Positions 11,609 to 23,330 of a stretch of DNA of 64,000 nucleotides are shown one piece after another; position 1 is the first letter of the stretch; each line of letters starts with the position of its first letter. The translations under genes and the position numbers were made by a program. Where the stretch lies: assembly GCA_027405735.1 (NCBI GenBank), contig JAPEHQ010000006.1:868001-932000 (forward strand), written 5' to 3'. The stretch is from Mucor racemosus (taxonomy: Eukaryota; Mucoromycota; Mucoromycetes; Mucorales; Mucoraceae). The notes under the pieces are model-generated. The model was not told the DNA's origin. It did not search any database and saw only the letters and a list, made by a program, of their open reading frames with translations.

Positions 11609-13157
11609 ATGTCTGTATATCAACATTCTACAAGAATTAGTTTCAATGGTAAGCTTAGTGTGCAATCATTAGCATCAACAGAACAATTTACAAGCGAGCA
11701 AAGCATTTTTCATCAACATCGGAATCAAAATAAACTTTTGATTCATATTCCTGCTTTATCGCCAAAAAGCCATCACTATCCAAATCTCTTTCTTTCATCA
11801 ACTACAAAGAAACCATTAAAGATAAATAAGACATTATTAGAAACTACATCAAAGACTCCTTTGAACGTTGGATTGGACAATGTATTATTTGTCTCTACAT
11901 TGGAGAATTACTGGACGCGTACAACGACATTTAAAATGAAGAGACATACTAGTAGTAGCGGTGCACAAAATGTTGACAATATAGCAAACAACACTGCACC
12001 AAGAAGATATTCACATCCTGAAGTTAATCAAGTGCAACATCATCATGCAATGGTAGAATATCCATCTATTACATGTAGTAGCAGCAGTAGTAGTAGTAAC
12101 AGAACTCAAATTGGTCACGATATTAGACGCTTGTCAATTCAATCTGATGCTGCTTCTACGGAATTGATCCGAAGATTTAGTTCTGAAAGTACAACGAGTA
12201 GTTTATCTAGCATTTCATCATTCATTTTTGAGAGTCATAATAAGCTTCATCAACAGCAAAAGCAGCATAAAGTACAAGAATCATCAAGTGACGCACAGAC
12301 AAGTCATCCAGTAGTAGTGGTAGAAAGTACTATGAATTTAATAGAAGTAGCAGCAGAAAATGAGCAATTGGATCGTGACCCTGGTCATGCTTGTGAAACC
12401 ATGCACAGCCTCTCTAAAAAAATGCAGCAACTTCAAGGCACAAGTATCAAGGAAGAAGAGGAGGAAGACAGATTACCCATATGGGCTGATCCTATCAAAG
12501 TCAACGAAAATCCAACAAGATTTCAATACACTAAATCTTATTTAAAACAAAGAGACATGTTGAATGATTCTAGTTTACCACTTGCCAAGCCTTGTGTGTT
12601 TTATTTCAGTGATAACAATACTTTTTCCAACAAATCAGAACAATACATATCGGCTGTCAAGTCCGTCTTTGAATGTGATACAGTTTGGGGGTTCGCTGCT
12701 CGTTGGCGTATATTCAAGGAAAAATACAACAAAACCCCCTCTCAATTGTCACCAAATCAAAATATATTTTGTTTTATCAAAGGCGTCGAGCCCATGTGGG
12801 AAGATCCAGTCAATAAAGATGGTGGTCGATTAGTAATTACAGCTTACAATGCCAAACTATTAGATGATTTATTTGAATGGATTCTTTGTGCTTTTATTGG
12901 TGGAGGATTGCTTGAAGATGGTGTGGTTGGTATTGCTGTATCAAAGAGATATCGCGGTGATAGAGTAGAATTATGGCTAGATCAAAGTGCAGATGATAAA
13001 AAGATACCCGCACTCAAGTGAGTAACATAGTATAACAATCAGATCTTTATGCATTGTATACTGATAAAATCCTCCTAGAAATAAACTTTGTGATCTTTTA
13101 GCAAGTACTTGCCATGATGAGATCAAATCAAGTCGATACAAAAAGCATTTCAAGTAA
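11609..13157 (+). CDS. eIF4E-family cap-binding protein, 4EHP-like, with long N-terminal extension
   Basis: A 486-aa protein in two exons, 11609-13017 and 13106-13157. The second exon gives an eIF4E-type C-terminus (DEIKSSRYKKHF). Residues about 1-290 are Ser/Gln/His-rich and low complexity, with no domain I recognise. Residues about 295-486 are an eIF4E fold: GVEPMWED-x3-KDGGRL carries the cap-stacking Trp (Trp397, equivalent to human eIF4E Trp102) and the acidic cap ligand. The partner position equivalent to Trp56 is Tyr346, as in 4EHP (eIF4E2), so this is probably a class II-type regulator rather than the main initiation factor. The extension may carry regulatory phosphosites. The start chosen is the first ATG in the open frame; an upstream exon cannot be excluded. 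The acceptor could be at either of two nearby AG dinucleotides, and only the one used here keeps the frame open. Confidence 0.82.
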
Positions 13158-13420
13158 CTAAAATCATATACCAGCAATCAGCAACCTTTTTCACCAAATT
13201 GTAAATAACTACATAAGATTGCTTAAAATAAAAAAGAGAAAAATAACAAAAGATATATTGCAATTTACTATATGCAATCAAACAATGAAAATAAAAAACA
13301 TCTCCTTTGAAATCTTGCTTTTCTTTCTTTCTTTTTGACATGTATAAATTAAACAATTATCATACAAATAAGTTCAATTCATCACCTTTTTCTTCTTTCT
13401 TTCTTTCTTTTCTCTCGAAA

Positions 13421-14119
13421 ATGTCAATTATATCATCTCCAGCAATTTTCAAAAGAATGTCATGCCGTTTATCATCCAAAGTTAATTCAATTAATCCTAC
13501 AAATCCTAGTATCAACACCAGCAATTCTACTTGTCCATTGCCGCAGAATAACAAACAAGTTAAAATGAAAAATAGTCAGTTTAAAGTATCCCATGATATT
13601 ACCATGTTGTACGAACTATTTTCTTCACTTGTTTCAACAAAATTACCAGTCTATGATGGTCATGCCCCTGTTTCTGCTGCTACTGATTGTTCTTTTGCTA
13701 ATCCAATATCTGTTTGTTTATGCTGTGAAAGGAAAATCACAAGTCAAGTATGCCAACCAAATCATCAACAACATGAAGCGTCTCATAATAAGCATACTTC
13801 AGCTTTATTTTATGATTCTCATCATGTTAAAAAATACATGAAAATCGTAATGACGAAAAAGAATTTGAGTGATATTATCAACCATGGGTTTCCATGTCCT
13901 CATACTGCATTGCAGATTACTAGAAACAATATCAACACTCTTCAGTATTACTGTGATCACTGTGATAATGAAAAAAAACAAGAAACTATTCGTTTAACTT
14001 TAACGCCTTCGCATTGTCGTGCTCGAGATAATGAAATTTATAATAATGCCTGTGCATCAACCACTTCACAACAAAAGAAAATGAAAAAAAGAAGGGGTTG
14101 CATATTTTTTGTCAGATAA
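13421..14119 (+). CDS. Unknown Cys/His-rich protein, 232 aa
   Basis: I do not recognise this protein. It is a single open frame; the ATG at 13421 follows a pyrimidine-rich leader and an AAA context, while the longer open frame upstream has a CT-repeat composition typical of a leader. Visible features are a basic N-terminus, an Asn/Ser/Pro-rich segment, a CLCCERK cluster near residue 105, several scattered His pairs, CPH near 165, a CDHC motif near 185 that could bind zinc with the earlier cysteines, and a very basic C-terminus ending GCIFFVR. It lies 263 bp after the 4EHP-like gene on the same strand. Real-gene status rests on length, codon use and leader. Confidence 0.6.
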   Translation: MSIISSPAIFKRMSCRLSSKVNSINPTNPSINTSNSTCPLPQNNKQVKMKNSQFKVSHDITMLYELFSSLVSTKLPVYDGHAPVSAATDCSFANPISVCLCCERKITSQVCQPNHQQHEASHNKHTSALFYDSHHVKKYMKIVMTKKNLSDIINHGFPCPHTALQITRNNINTLQYYCDHCDNEKKQETIRLTLTPSHCRARDNEIYNNACASTTSQQKKMKKRRGCIFFVR

Positions 14120-14700
14120 AATACATTCTAAAACAAAATACATATATGCATTCATGTTCCCATATTACCATGTAGTAGATTAATAAAAAACACTTATACT
14201 TAACACTATAATATGCCTTTTTATGTATCATCAAATTGTACAACATAAGATATAGTACACATTGTCCTTTATTTCATTGTCTTTGATTTGCATAAATCAC
14301 TTCCTTGGATGAATTTGTCAATTGTTTATACAACCGTTTGTAGAATGAGTCCTCTTATTATAATTCATGCAATAAACTTTCAGTTTGATAAGAGAATTAT
14401 GTCAACTTCCTAAACTCAATTCAATGCGTATACTTGTCGATTACAGATAAATTTGCTTGGAACATATATGGCTGGGAAAGAAAAAGATAAAGTGCATACA
14501 ATTGATTAGTGTCTTGTTATTGCGATTTAATACAGGACACTTACCAATGACTATTATTGCTCTTAATCAGAAATAATCTATAATGCATTATCCGCGTAAA
14601 ATTTTTAATTCTGGACACTATTACAGCTCTAGTGTATTTTTAAAACTTTAAGCCCATTTGGATCAATATTCATACATTTTCCTGCTACTTTTTTTTTTAA
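14120..14700. other. Intergenic stretch, nothing recognised
   Basis: The 3' flank of the Cys/His-rich gene followed by AT-rich sequence without coding or RNA signals. Weak similarity to the repeat family appears only from about 14.7 kb. Confidence 0.45.
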
Positions 14701-15493
14701 AAAAAAGCAAAGAGAGATTTTTTTTGAAAGTTGCGCCTTAGTCCTTCAAAAACAGCTGTTAGCTAATGAAATCAAGGCATGCTCTTTGTACATCTACTGT
14801 GCATTAGATGCAACTTCAAAAGTCAATTTCGAGCCATTATTTGATTTAATAAATTTTTTTAAAAAATATCTGAAAAAGCCCATACAAAATAGGTGAATAA
14901 AGTGAATTTTTCATCACCCAATTTCCACAAGAACTCAAGAAGGCTGAAACTTAACAATTCTGTAGATAAACCTCGAAGGCATCTACAGTTTCCTTGAATC
15001 AGTATTTCTTGAGATTTTATTTTTATTATTTTAAATAAAAGTGCACGGCAAACTATATATGCACTTTGGGGATGATTTTTTTCACCCACAGTAGGTTATG
15101 GAAGGTGCCATTTGAAATTCTTGGGTCACAGATGTGCACCTACCGTCATGTACAATTGAAAGTTATTATGATCAAAATTCGCCAAGATAGGATTCCTGTT
15201 GTCCGTTTTTTACAGTTGTAAAAATATTGGTTTCAGATGATTATTGGTTTTTTTCGCCCAGCGTTGCGTCCAATTCCGTCAAATCTTTAAATATGTACTT
15301 TTTTTCCTTCATGGGCCATTGGTATTTATTCAAAAATCAAAGGGTTAATACAGAATATAAGTGTACTGGCCAAACATTGACCAAAAATGACTGTAAAAAT
15401 TTGAGCGCCTAAATTAAGATATAGATTTTTGGTATTCACAAAATAGTTCCAACTCAAAGTTACTCTGCATTTTTTGTTTCAGCAAAAAATATT
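14701..15493 (+). repeat. Outer, unpaired extension of the P1 left arm
   Basis: This segment is a diverged relative of the P2 right-arm sequence near 61440-61900 (for example the CAGTAGGTT-TG-AAG stretch and the region just before the conserved GTCGAGATAATC block). It has no inverted partner at the right end of P1, where homology stops at 33240. It suggests the right end of P1 has lost its outermost part. Confidence 0.5.
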
Positions 15494-17852
15494 GATTTTT
15501 GGTCGAGATAATCAAAATAATAGTTCATATTACAGCTTAACCCTATTGTAACTGGGTTTCAAAATCGATTTGTGAAATCGATCAGAAAATGATGAAAAAA
15601 ACAAGATTGCTTAATGGCTCATGAACTGCACAGTAAATTGAAATAGCTTATTAAATGGTTTTTGAACAGATTTAAATTCTGCATTCAACTGAACAAAATT
15701 CAAACAAATGTTTCACGTTAAATTTTGCACAAAATGCCATTGAAATTTTGAAGGTTTTTTGAATATACACATCGATTTTTATAAACATATTTCAAAACTA
15801 GTTTTTGGAAATTATGTGCAATAAAAGTATCTATCAATCGAGCCATTGGTATACCTTTTAGCTACATTTTTCGTAGAGAAATCACAATTTTTGTGAATTT
15901 TTTTTTGAAATTCAGAATTTGGGACGAGGGTATACAAGGGAAAATTGGGAGGTAGAAGCGCAAGAATCTTTTTGCACACATTTTTGAAGATATCTCCATG
16001 AAAAATCAATATTCTGAAAAAAACTAAATTGGATCCAAGAGAGCTCAACAAGGTTGATGACATGAATATAAAAAAAATATTGCTCAATTTAACGAATATC
16101 ATAAAACCTACTACAGAAATGTCAAAAAAAATGAAAAAAAATAAAAATGCTCAAAAACTTTTCATACCAAAACCTGTTATAGAGTGCTTAAAAACAAGTA
16201 AGTTTTATTATTAAAAAGTGGTAGTATAGCTTAATTTGTTGCAAAGATATGAGGGTTCAAAGTTTTCAATTTTTACCAGTGAAATACGCGTAAAAATCTG
16301 AAACATTAGTATTGAAAAATTAATACCAACTACAAAAAATAGGATATTTTCTGATACTCATTTTTAGATTAAAGTGTTGCATCTCAGGTGCATTGTCATA
16401 TTATTTTTTCTTGGTGTTATTTAGTGGGAAGAAATATAGAGCAGGGATGAAAAGTGAGACCCAGATTTCAAGAAAAAAGCAGTGAATTTTACGTGTTTTT
16501 GAGTTTTTCGTGAGATATAAAATAATCTTAGGAACAAGTATCATAATGCAACCAATTTGTATCTGTTTAGCAGTGCTTAATGTATATGCTAAAAGGTGTT
16601 TGGTATAATGTTGATTATAAAAAAGAAGGTGCACATCCCGAAGTTGAAGATTGAAATTATGGACATTCAGTTTTTGAAAAATTTAAATTTCACTCGAGGA
16701 GATACGAATAAAAAAAAAAGAATTCGTTCTACCTTATGGAAAATAAATGTTTCTGAGTATATATGAGCAGGTTGATAAAGTTCTAAAGTATAGATTTTGA
16801 TAGAACAAAGCAAGTCGAGAGTTTTTGTTTTTTTTTAGATTCGTTAATAAGAAAAGTAATTAAATAAATATTAGATATTAGGGAGTGTAATTGTTTACCT
16901 TTGACGTTAAAAAAATTAAGAAATTAATATTTATTATATAATATCAGTTATTTTTGAAATGTAGAGACTGGGCAAGATCCAGTGCTTTCAACATTCTATA
17001 ACTGTCGTGTATAGCTTATGAAATTTTTGCTATTATTATTTATACACAAACATTTAATTATGTACTACTGGTTTCTGTTATATAACAGTTAAAAAGTTGA
17101 CAAGACACTTTGAAGTCTTTCTTCCTTCATATTATGATAAGTGCTGAGCGTTTAAGGTTTTATTTGTACTTTCTTCTTTGATTTTAGCTTCTGTTTGATG
17201 GTGTAATGATTTGAAACGATCCATAGTTTCCAAAGAGTAAATAAATGACTATTATTTTTTACCAACAATAATAATAGAATAAAATCAGCTTTTTGTGTTA
17301 CCTATTATATTTACATGCACTATGGCCGAACCACAGTATGCTTCCTATGGGCATAATGATCTGCACAGATTGGCAGAATAAAAACATTTGTGGAGAACAG
17401 GCAGCCCAGATGAGCAGAACAATGAGATCAAGATTTTTTAGCCAATTTAGTAAAGTATATCAATCATAATATAATTAATAAAGAAGATAATTTGAATGGT
17501 TTAAAGTAGATGCGAGTTACTCTGATTCATCAGAATTGCCTTATTGACGAGATATATCAATTTAAAATTTGGTATTTGAAAGAGTTCTGCCCATGTTCTT
17601 CTTTCGGGGACCAAATGGGAACAACGACAACAACCTGTTTGGTAACACTAAAAGTATTTATGCCTTTGTAAATTTTTGTTTGTAACGCACAAATTTTTTT
17701 TCTTCCCTACTCTTTCCTCAGCTCTTTTATTTACGTTTAAAACTACAACAAAAAGACTGATATCTTTTTATAAACTGAAATCAAGTAGCAGGTACAAGTA
17801 CATGTTTTTCCTATTGATTATTTGGAAATAAATTATTAACTGTTAATGTTAG

Positions 17853-18072
17853 TGTTATGTCAATACTCATCCTAGGTCTCACATCCAAGGTCACAGTCTA
17901 TAATTAGTGTTACAGTAAATCAATGCGGATCATTGACTTACATCATATTCTTAGATATTAAAACCCTAGTAATAGTTATAATTAATGTATATAAATACAT
18001 TCAAAGGATGTATTGTTAATAAAAGTGTAATATTCTGGCAAGATTATTTATATAGACTCTTTTGACATTTCA
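17853..18072 (+). mobile_element. Solo-LTR-like insertion, 220 bp (P1 left arm)
   Basis: Begins TGTTATGTCAA and ends TTGACATTTCA, so it has TG...CA ends with imperfect terminal inverted repeats, and is flanked by the 5-bp direct repeat GTTAG (17848-17852 and 18073-18077). P2 carries the uninterrupted site at about 50117-50126 with one GTTAG. A TATA-like TATAAATA and an AATAAA signal lie inside, as in retrotransposon LTRs. No flanking internal region is present, hence solo LTR. A short DNA transposon is the alternative. Confidence 0.72.
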
Positions 18073-18362
18073 GTTAGGGCACGTTATAATATCTTTCTCG
18101 AACAAAAAAAGCGTCCAGGACTTAATCATTTTATTCCATTATCTATGTTATAATCAATGCTTTTTTGGTCTAAAGTCGATATCTATCTGGAGAAAAACTG
18201 GTGATTATAAAAGTATGTATAGCATTATTGACTTGATTTAAATAAATGAATAAACTCATGTTTATCTATTTAGTTTTTAAAAAGCATTTATTTCTATTTA
18301 GTGGACAACAGCTAAGTAAACAAGATGTTGTCCTGTATATCATTACCAACTATCAAAGGTAC

Positions 18363-18701
18363 TGATTTATCAAAATATATTTAGGTTAAATGAAAACTAG
18401 AAATTTAATCAAGTAAAGAGATATCGTTTATTAGAATGAAATTAATAGGGTTTGTATACTATTTGATTTGGGGAATTAATGATGTGATAAGGTAGTTTAG
18501 ATGTCATTAAATAGTAATGTGTCATGTTGGTATATCATGTTGGAATATCGCACTGGAGTATCATGCTTCTATACCATGCTTCTATACCATGCTTTTAGGA
18601 GCATTGTATAGTTAATATTTAATTAAGGAACTTCCGGTTCCGGATCTGTTATTGTTTACTTTTTTGGATTTGACATGATTCGGTTTAAGAATGATACATC
18701 A
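18363..18701 (+). mobile_element. Solo-LTR-like insertion, 339 bp (P1 left arm)
   Basis: Begins TGATTTATC and ends GATACATCA, with GGTAC repeated on each side (18358-18362 and 18702-18706). P2 has the empty site CAAAGGTACACC at about 50401. TG...CA ends with a 5-bp duplication are typical of LTR integration. Inside is a near-tandem repeat of a TATACCATGCTTC unit. Coding sequence is absent. Confidence 0.72.
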
Positions 18702-18776
18702 GGTACACCATAATAATTACTTATTAGCTTGTTATTAATAATTGATTTTACTAATAAATCAATTTTTTATAGGCCA

Positions 18777-19930
18777 AAACTAAGTTTGTGCTGGTAAAGC
18801 ATTGAATAAATTGGCTTGGGACAAAGAGGGTAAAAATGTGGCAATAGGTCCCAGTGATGACCATGTTTATGTTTACGATGTTGGAGGGGTAGGACTAAAA
18901 CTTAATGTAAATCATCTCTAGCGCATTAATTATAAAGCAAGACTATATTATCATCAAATAAACTACCACACAATATCAACATGTATAAATATTTACAGTA
19001 ATAAGCTTGAATCAAGTGGGTACAGGATCATTAATTCTTGAAAAAGTTTTCAAATATCGTGTAATCTCTTATTTTTAAGACTTACAAGGCTTATAAGCGG
19101 AATATTAATTTCGAAAATTATTCTTGCCCAGATCATCAATTTTGACATTTTTTAATTTTTTTTTTCTGATTTTGCAAATCCAGAGTTAATTATACTACCA
19201 ATTATAAAAACAAAAAATATATACATATACAAGATTTAGCGCTCTATCTGATAAATAAAAAATAACAAACATTTTCATTACAAAATATTATATGAAAATC
19301 CTTTAATCAAAAAACCATTTTTGTGCCAAAAATGCTAAGTTTCGTTAATTAACGTGTAATATTAAGCTTTTATAAAATGTGTATTAGTCATGGCTACAAT
19401 TTTCTCTCACATTGTACTATATTTAAACGTTGATTTTAGTATCAAAATTTGATTTTTCTGTTTTTTTATCAAAATCATGAGCGTTGGTAAGAATAAAATG
19501 AGCCCCAAAAATGTCCGCTACAAAGTCTGAATTTTCAGACCATAGGTGGTTAAATATAAGAAAAGTTTAAAAAAAAACCGCTTTTTTATTTAAAACTTAG
19601 ATATATACCATAGTATAAGAGACTTAGCCATTCAATCTTGCTATGCTCAATTACGGCGTCGCTCTACGGGCTCGCTTTTGGAATTTTTTAATGAATCTAT
19701 GATGTAAAAGCCGGTTTTTCTGGTAAAAAATGCATGTTTCTATGTTTCTATGATAACAGATATTGCCTATTTTGTTTAGTTTATGGGTTGATGCGCTGTA
19801 ATGCTGCTTTTACATTGGCTGAAATGTGCATTTTAGCAGGATTTTAATTGCGCTAAATAATGTAAAGCCTTGAAAAACCTTTTCTACGTGTGTTGTTTCT
19901 CTCTTTTACAGTAGTTTCCATATTCCAAGG
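18777..19930 (+). repeat. Direct-repeat unit A inside P1 left arm
   Basis: About 1.15 kb that recurs at 20743-21895 in the same orientation. Both units start with the dynein exon fragment and end near the ATTCAAGG/ATTCCAAGGATATATTCACC block. P2 arms contain only one such unit (50480-51640). Edges were placed by eye. Confidence 0.75.
18790..18886 (+). pseudogene. Dynein intermediate-chain exon fragment, copy A (P1 left arm)
   Basis: The open frame reads AGKALNKLAWDKEGKNVAIG and then PSDDHVYVYDVG, which matches the last WD40 blade of cytoplasmic dynein intermediate chain (human DYNC1I2 has ALNRVRWTHSGREIAVG at this position). The frame closes upstream with a stop codon, no other exon of the gene is nearby, and the downstream donor is degraded to GGGTAGG. 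It is a captured gene fragment, not a working gene. Confidence 0.7.
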
Positions 19931-20742
19931 ATATATTCACCATTTAATGTGTGCCAGACTAGCATTGGTGTCGAACCGGGCTTTGCCAGCCAAATTTACA
20001 AATGTAAGCTGAACTCGACAACACCATCCCTACTCTTGACGCATTTATTCTTTTTTTTTTTTAGCAATGCTACAAATCATCGTTTAATATGACTGAATTA
20101 ATGAATCAGAGAAAATACAACTGGCAAAATACTGATACCCAATGTACATTGAGGTTGTTGTATGCCACCAAGTGTCATATGTTATCACCTTCTACAGTAT
20201 CAATACGTCTTACAATCTATTGACTACGACACGTATTAAAGCGCAAAGTCTTGATATCGGATATAAGAAACTCCTAGCATACCAAGTTTAATCCAATAAT
20301 TACCAAGAACGCTTGGATCTCAATTATAACACCATATTATTTCATCCCAACGGTTAATCAATCAATTAGCTACCAAATCAAACATCCAAGCACATTTAGG
20401 GCAGCATTAAAACAAGATGATTCACAAACTCTGCAAGAACGGTTAAATTATGATTGATCCATTTCAATCCATAGATTACTATCAAACAAATCTAATGTTT
20501 CAATAGTACCTTAAATTACATCTCAGGCTCTTAATATCAAATCAATACAAAGGGCCATACTTTCATATCTAAATAATTAATATCTTGTTTTTATTATACA
20601 GTTGAAAAACAACTGATTTGTTACTCATTCTCTTTTAATTGTATTCTTTTTCAAGTATTATTTATCAACCCTGAAAATATACGACAAATTTAATTTATGA
20701 AATTTGACTGCAAATACCGACGAACCATTTGTAAGTACTTAC

Positions 20743-21895
20743 TAAGTTTGTTCTAATAAAGCATTGAATAAATTGGCGTGGGACAAAGAGGGCAGAAAGG
20801 TGGTAATAGGTTCCAGTGCTGCTGGCCATGTTTATGTTTATGATATTGGAGAGGTAAGAGTAAAAAAAAAACTTAATATAGATCATCTCTAGCGCAATAA
20901 TTATAAAGTAAGACTATATTATCATCAAATAAACTATCACAAAATATTAACATGTATAAATATTTACAGTAGTAAGCTTGAATTAAGCGGATACAGCATC
21001 ATAAATCTTTGAAAACGTTCTCAGATATCGTGTAATCTCTTATTTTTAAGACTTACAAGGCTTATAAGCGGAATATTAATTTCGAAAATTATTCTTGCCC
21101 AGATCATCAATTTTGACATTTTTTAATTTTTTTTTTCTGATTTTGCAAATCCAGAGTTAATTATACTACCAATTAAAAAAACAAAAAATACAAACATGCA
21201 AAAAATTTAGTGTTCTATTTGCTCAATAAAAAATATACTATATTTTTATTGCAAAATATTACATGAAAATCCTTTAACCAAAAAACCGTTTTTGGGCCAA
21301 AAGTACAAAGTTTCATTACTTAGCATTTAATATTAAGCTTTTATAAAGTGTGTATTAGCTATGGTTACAATTCTCTCTCACATTGTACTATATTTAAACG
21401 TTGATTTTAGTATCAAAATTTGATTTTTCTGTTTTTTTATCAAAATCATGAGCGTTGGTAAGGATAAAATGAGCCCCAAAAATGTCCGCTACAAAATCTG
21501 AATTTTCAGACCGTACATGGTTAAATATAAAAAAAGTTAAAAAAAAACTGCTTTTTTATTTAAAACTTAGATATACCATAATATAAGAGACGACTTAGCC
21601 GTTCAATCTTGCTATGCTCAATTATGGCGTCGCTCTACGGGCTCATTTTTAAAAAATTTTAATGAATGTATGATATAACAGACGGTTTTTCTAGTAGAAA
21701 ATTTTATGTTTCTATTATAGTAGCAGATATTGCCTATTTTGCTTAGTTTATAATAGTTCAGGCGTTGTAATGCTGCTTTTACATTGGCTGAAATGTGCAA
21801 TTTAGCAGGGCTTTAAATGTGCTAAATAATGTAAAGCCTTGAAAATCCTTTTATACGTGTGTTATTTCTTTCTCTTTGTTTTCATATTCAAAGGA
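20743..21895 (+). repeat. Direct-repeat unit B inside P1 left arm
   Basis: Second copy of the unit at 18777-19930, separated from it by about 800 bp that is partly related to 361-850. Unit B is closer to the single P2 unit in several places, for example GAACGTTCTCAGATATCG-type sequence versus the altered version in unit A. Confidence 0.75.
20761..20853 (+). pseudogene. Dynein intermediate-chain exon fragment, copy B (P1 left arm)
   Basis: Reads ALNKLAWDKEGRKVVIG then SSAAGHVYVYDIGE, followed at once by a good splice donor (GAG/GTAAGAG). One codon longer than the other copies in the SSD loop. The retained donor shows that genomic DNA with its intron border, not a spliced mRNA, was captured. 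Confidence 0.72.
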
Positions 21896-23281
21896 TATAT
21901 TCACCGTTTGATAAGATATATCAGACTTTTGAAATGCCCAAGATTTAGAATAAATATTGTAGCAAGAAAAAATGTATAATTTAATAAATGAACATGTTAA
22001 ATTAAATCACTTTTTCTTGATACAATAATAAATATACAGAAAATGTAGCAAAAACGTTTATAGACATTGCGAAATAATCATTTAAGTTATTTAAAAAAGG
22101 TATTTTTATTTATAATTATACTACTATAAAGAGGCCATATTGTTAATTCTTATATACTACTAGGATATTAACAAGATTAATCATCATGTTAAACTCAAAG
22201 CCCATCTGACCCAAACGTTCTGGTCGACGAGAGTCTTCGCAATTCGTTGCTCTCTTTCTCTCTCAATCAGTTGACCACTTTTGCGGATCAACTAGGCAGC
22301 CTGCATAATATAAATTTATATTGAACAATTATTCCCCTACAGTTAATAAAAAAAACACATACATAATAAAAAGTCAATGGTCCGTATGGCAATGGTATTC
22401 CATGTACATGGCTAAAAAAGTAAGCTGCCGCCTGAGGAGTAAATAGCAGATACATATAAAAGGCCCATACGTTTACATCTTAATAAACTTTAGACTTCTT
22501 TTAGTTTTTATATACAGTATTGTCTTTTTTTATCGCGTTTTTATTTATAAAACTTCAGAAACGGCGATACCATAACGTTGATCAGCACTCAGCAATACGC
22601 CTCTCATACTGGATTCTGTAATCAACACGTTTAATACGTCTATTAGGTTTTTGCTATAATGAAAATTTCAATTGTTCAAACACATTTCATAAAAGAGAAC
22701 CAAACCAACATTATAAATCAAATAAATAGAGACCTTGTAATATACATTACTATAAGTTTAATGCAAGTTGCTTTTTAAATATGTACTCATTGGTGATTAA
22801 CCCTTAAATCAATAAAAATAAATATCAAATTATTTGTAAACATTTGATTAAACACATTGTATCAGAAAATCAAATAGGTCTTTATTGGGTCAATGAATAC
22901 ACTTTCATTGAAAAAAGGCTTTGAGAAAGGAGATAGTAGCATGCTTTGTTTTGGTACCAGATTTCAGAGCAACACCGGGTATAATTAGCCAAAACCAAAG
23001 GAGAACGAGCAGTGGTGGTAATTTGCCAGCCTTGAAACAGTTCCGTTATTTTTATATAGAAAGAATTAGGTTGATTGTTGTAAGTTTGAAATAAAAGCTG
23101 TTGGTATGTCGATGAGTAAGTAGGACCGCAGTATCAAAACCCCAGGAAGAAACCTGATTATGTATATTATGCATTAAATTAGAATGTATGTATAGGTAAT
23201 TATTTTTTTGGTATTGTATTTACTGAATGTACCTTCATCGGCGCTTTGAATGCCTTATATATCTGGTACGCCTTTGATTAA

Positions 23282-23330
23282 TTTCGACGCTTTCGACGCT
23301 TTCGCTGTTTTCGCTGCTTTCGCTGCTTTT
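23282..23330 (+). repeat. 9-bp minisatellite in the P1 spacer
   Basis: About five units of TTTCGACGC/TTTCGCTGC in tandem, followed by diverged related units. The same array, with about one more unit, lies at 55027-55084 in the P2 spacer. Confidence 0.8.

Larger units (their letters stand above)
15494..22429 (+). repeat. P1 palindrome, left arm (6.94 kb)
   Basis: This arm is repeated in inverse orientation at 26301-33240. Corresponding positions sum to 48734 in the outer part and 48730 in the inner part; the 4-bp shift comes from one small indel (extra GTAC-like bases in the right arm near 29027). Scattered single-base differences, such as AGCATTGG versus AGTATTGG near 19960, show that the arms are separate sequences and nearly but not fully identical. 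The arm holds module T, two solo-LTR-like insertions, two direct copies of a dynein-exon-bearing unit and no protein-coding gene that I can support. Confidence 0.92.

Noticed and set aside
15812..16214. Overlapping short frames on both strands in module T, repeated at 32520-32922, 48122-48436 and 62197-62512
   Set aside because: They are conserved only because the DNA is repeated; the copies are broken by different frame shifts and the composition is that of AT-rich non-coding DNA.
19961..19983. GGTTCGACACC in inverse orientation, resembling a tRNA B-box
   Set aside because: No T-stem can be formed and no A-box lies at a suitable distance.
23282..23330. Possible CRISPR-like array
   Set aside because: Units are contiguous 9-mers without spacers in a eukaryotic genome; it is a minisatellite.
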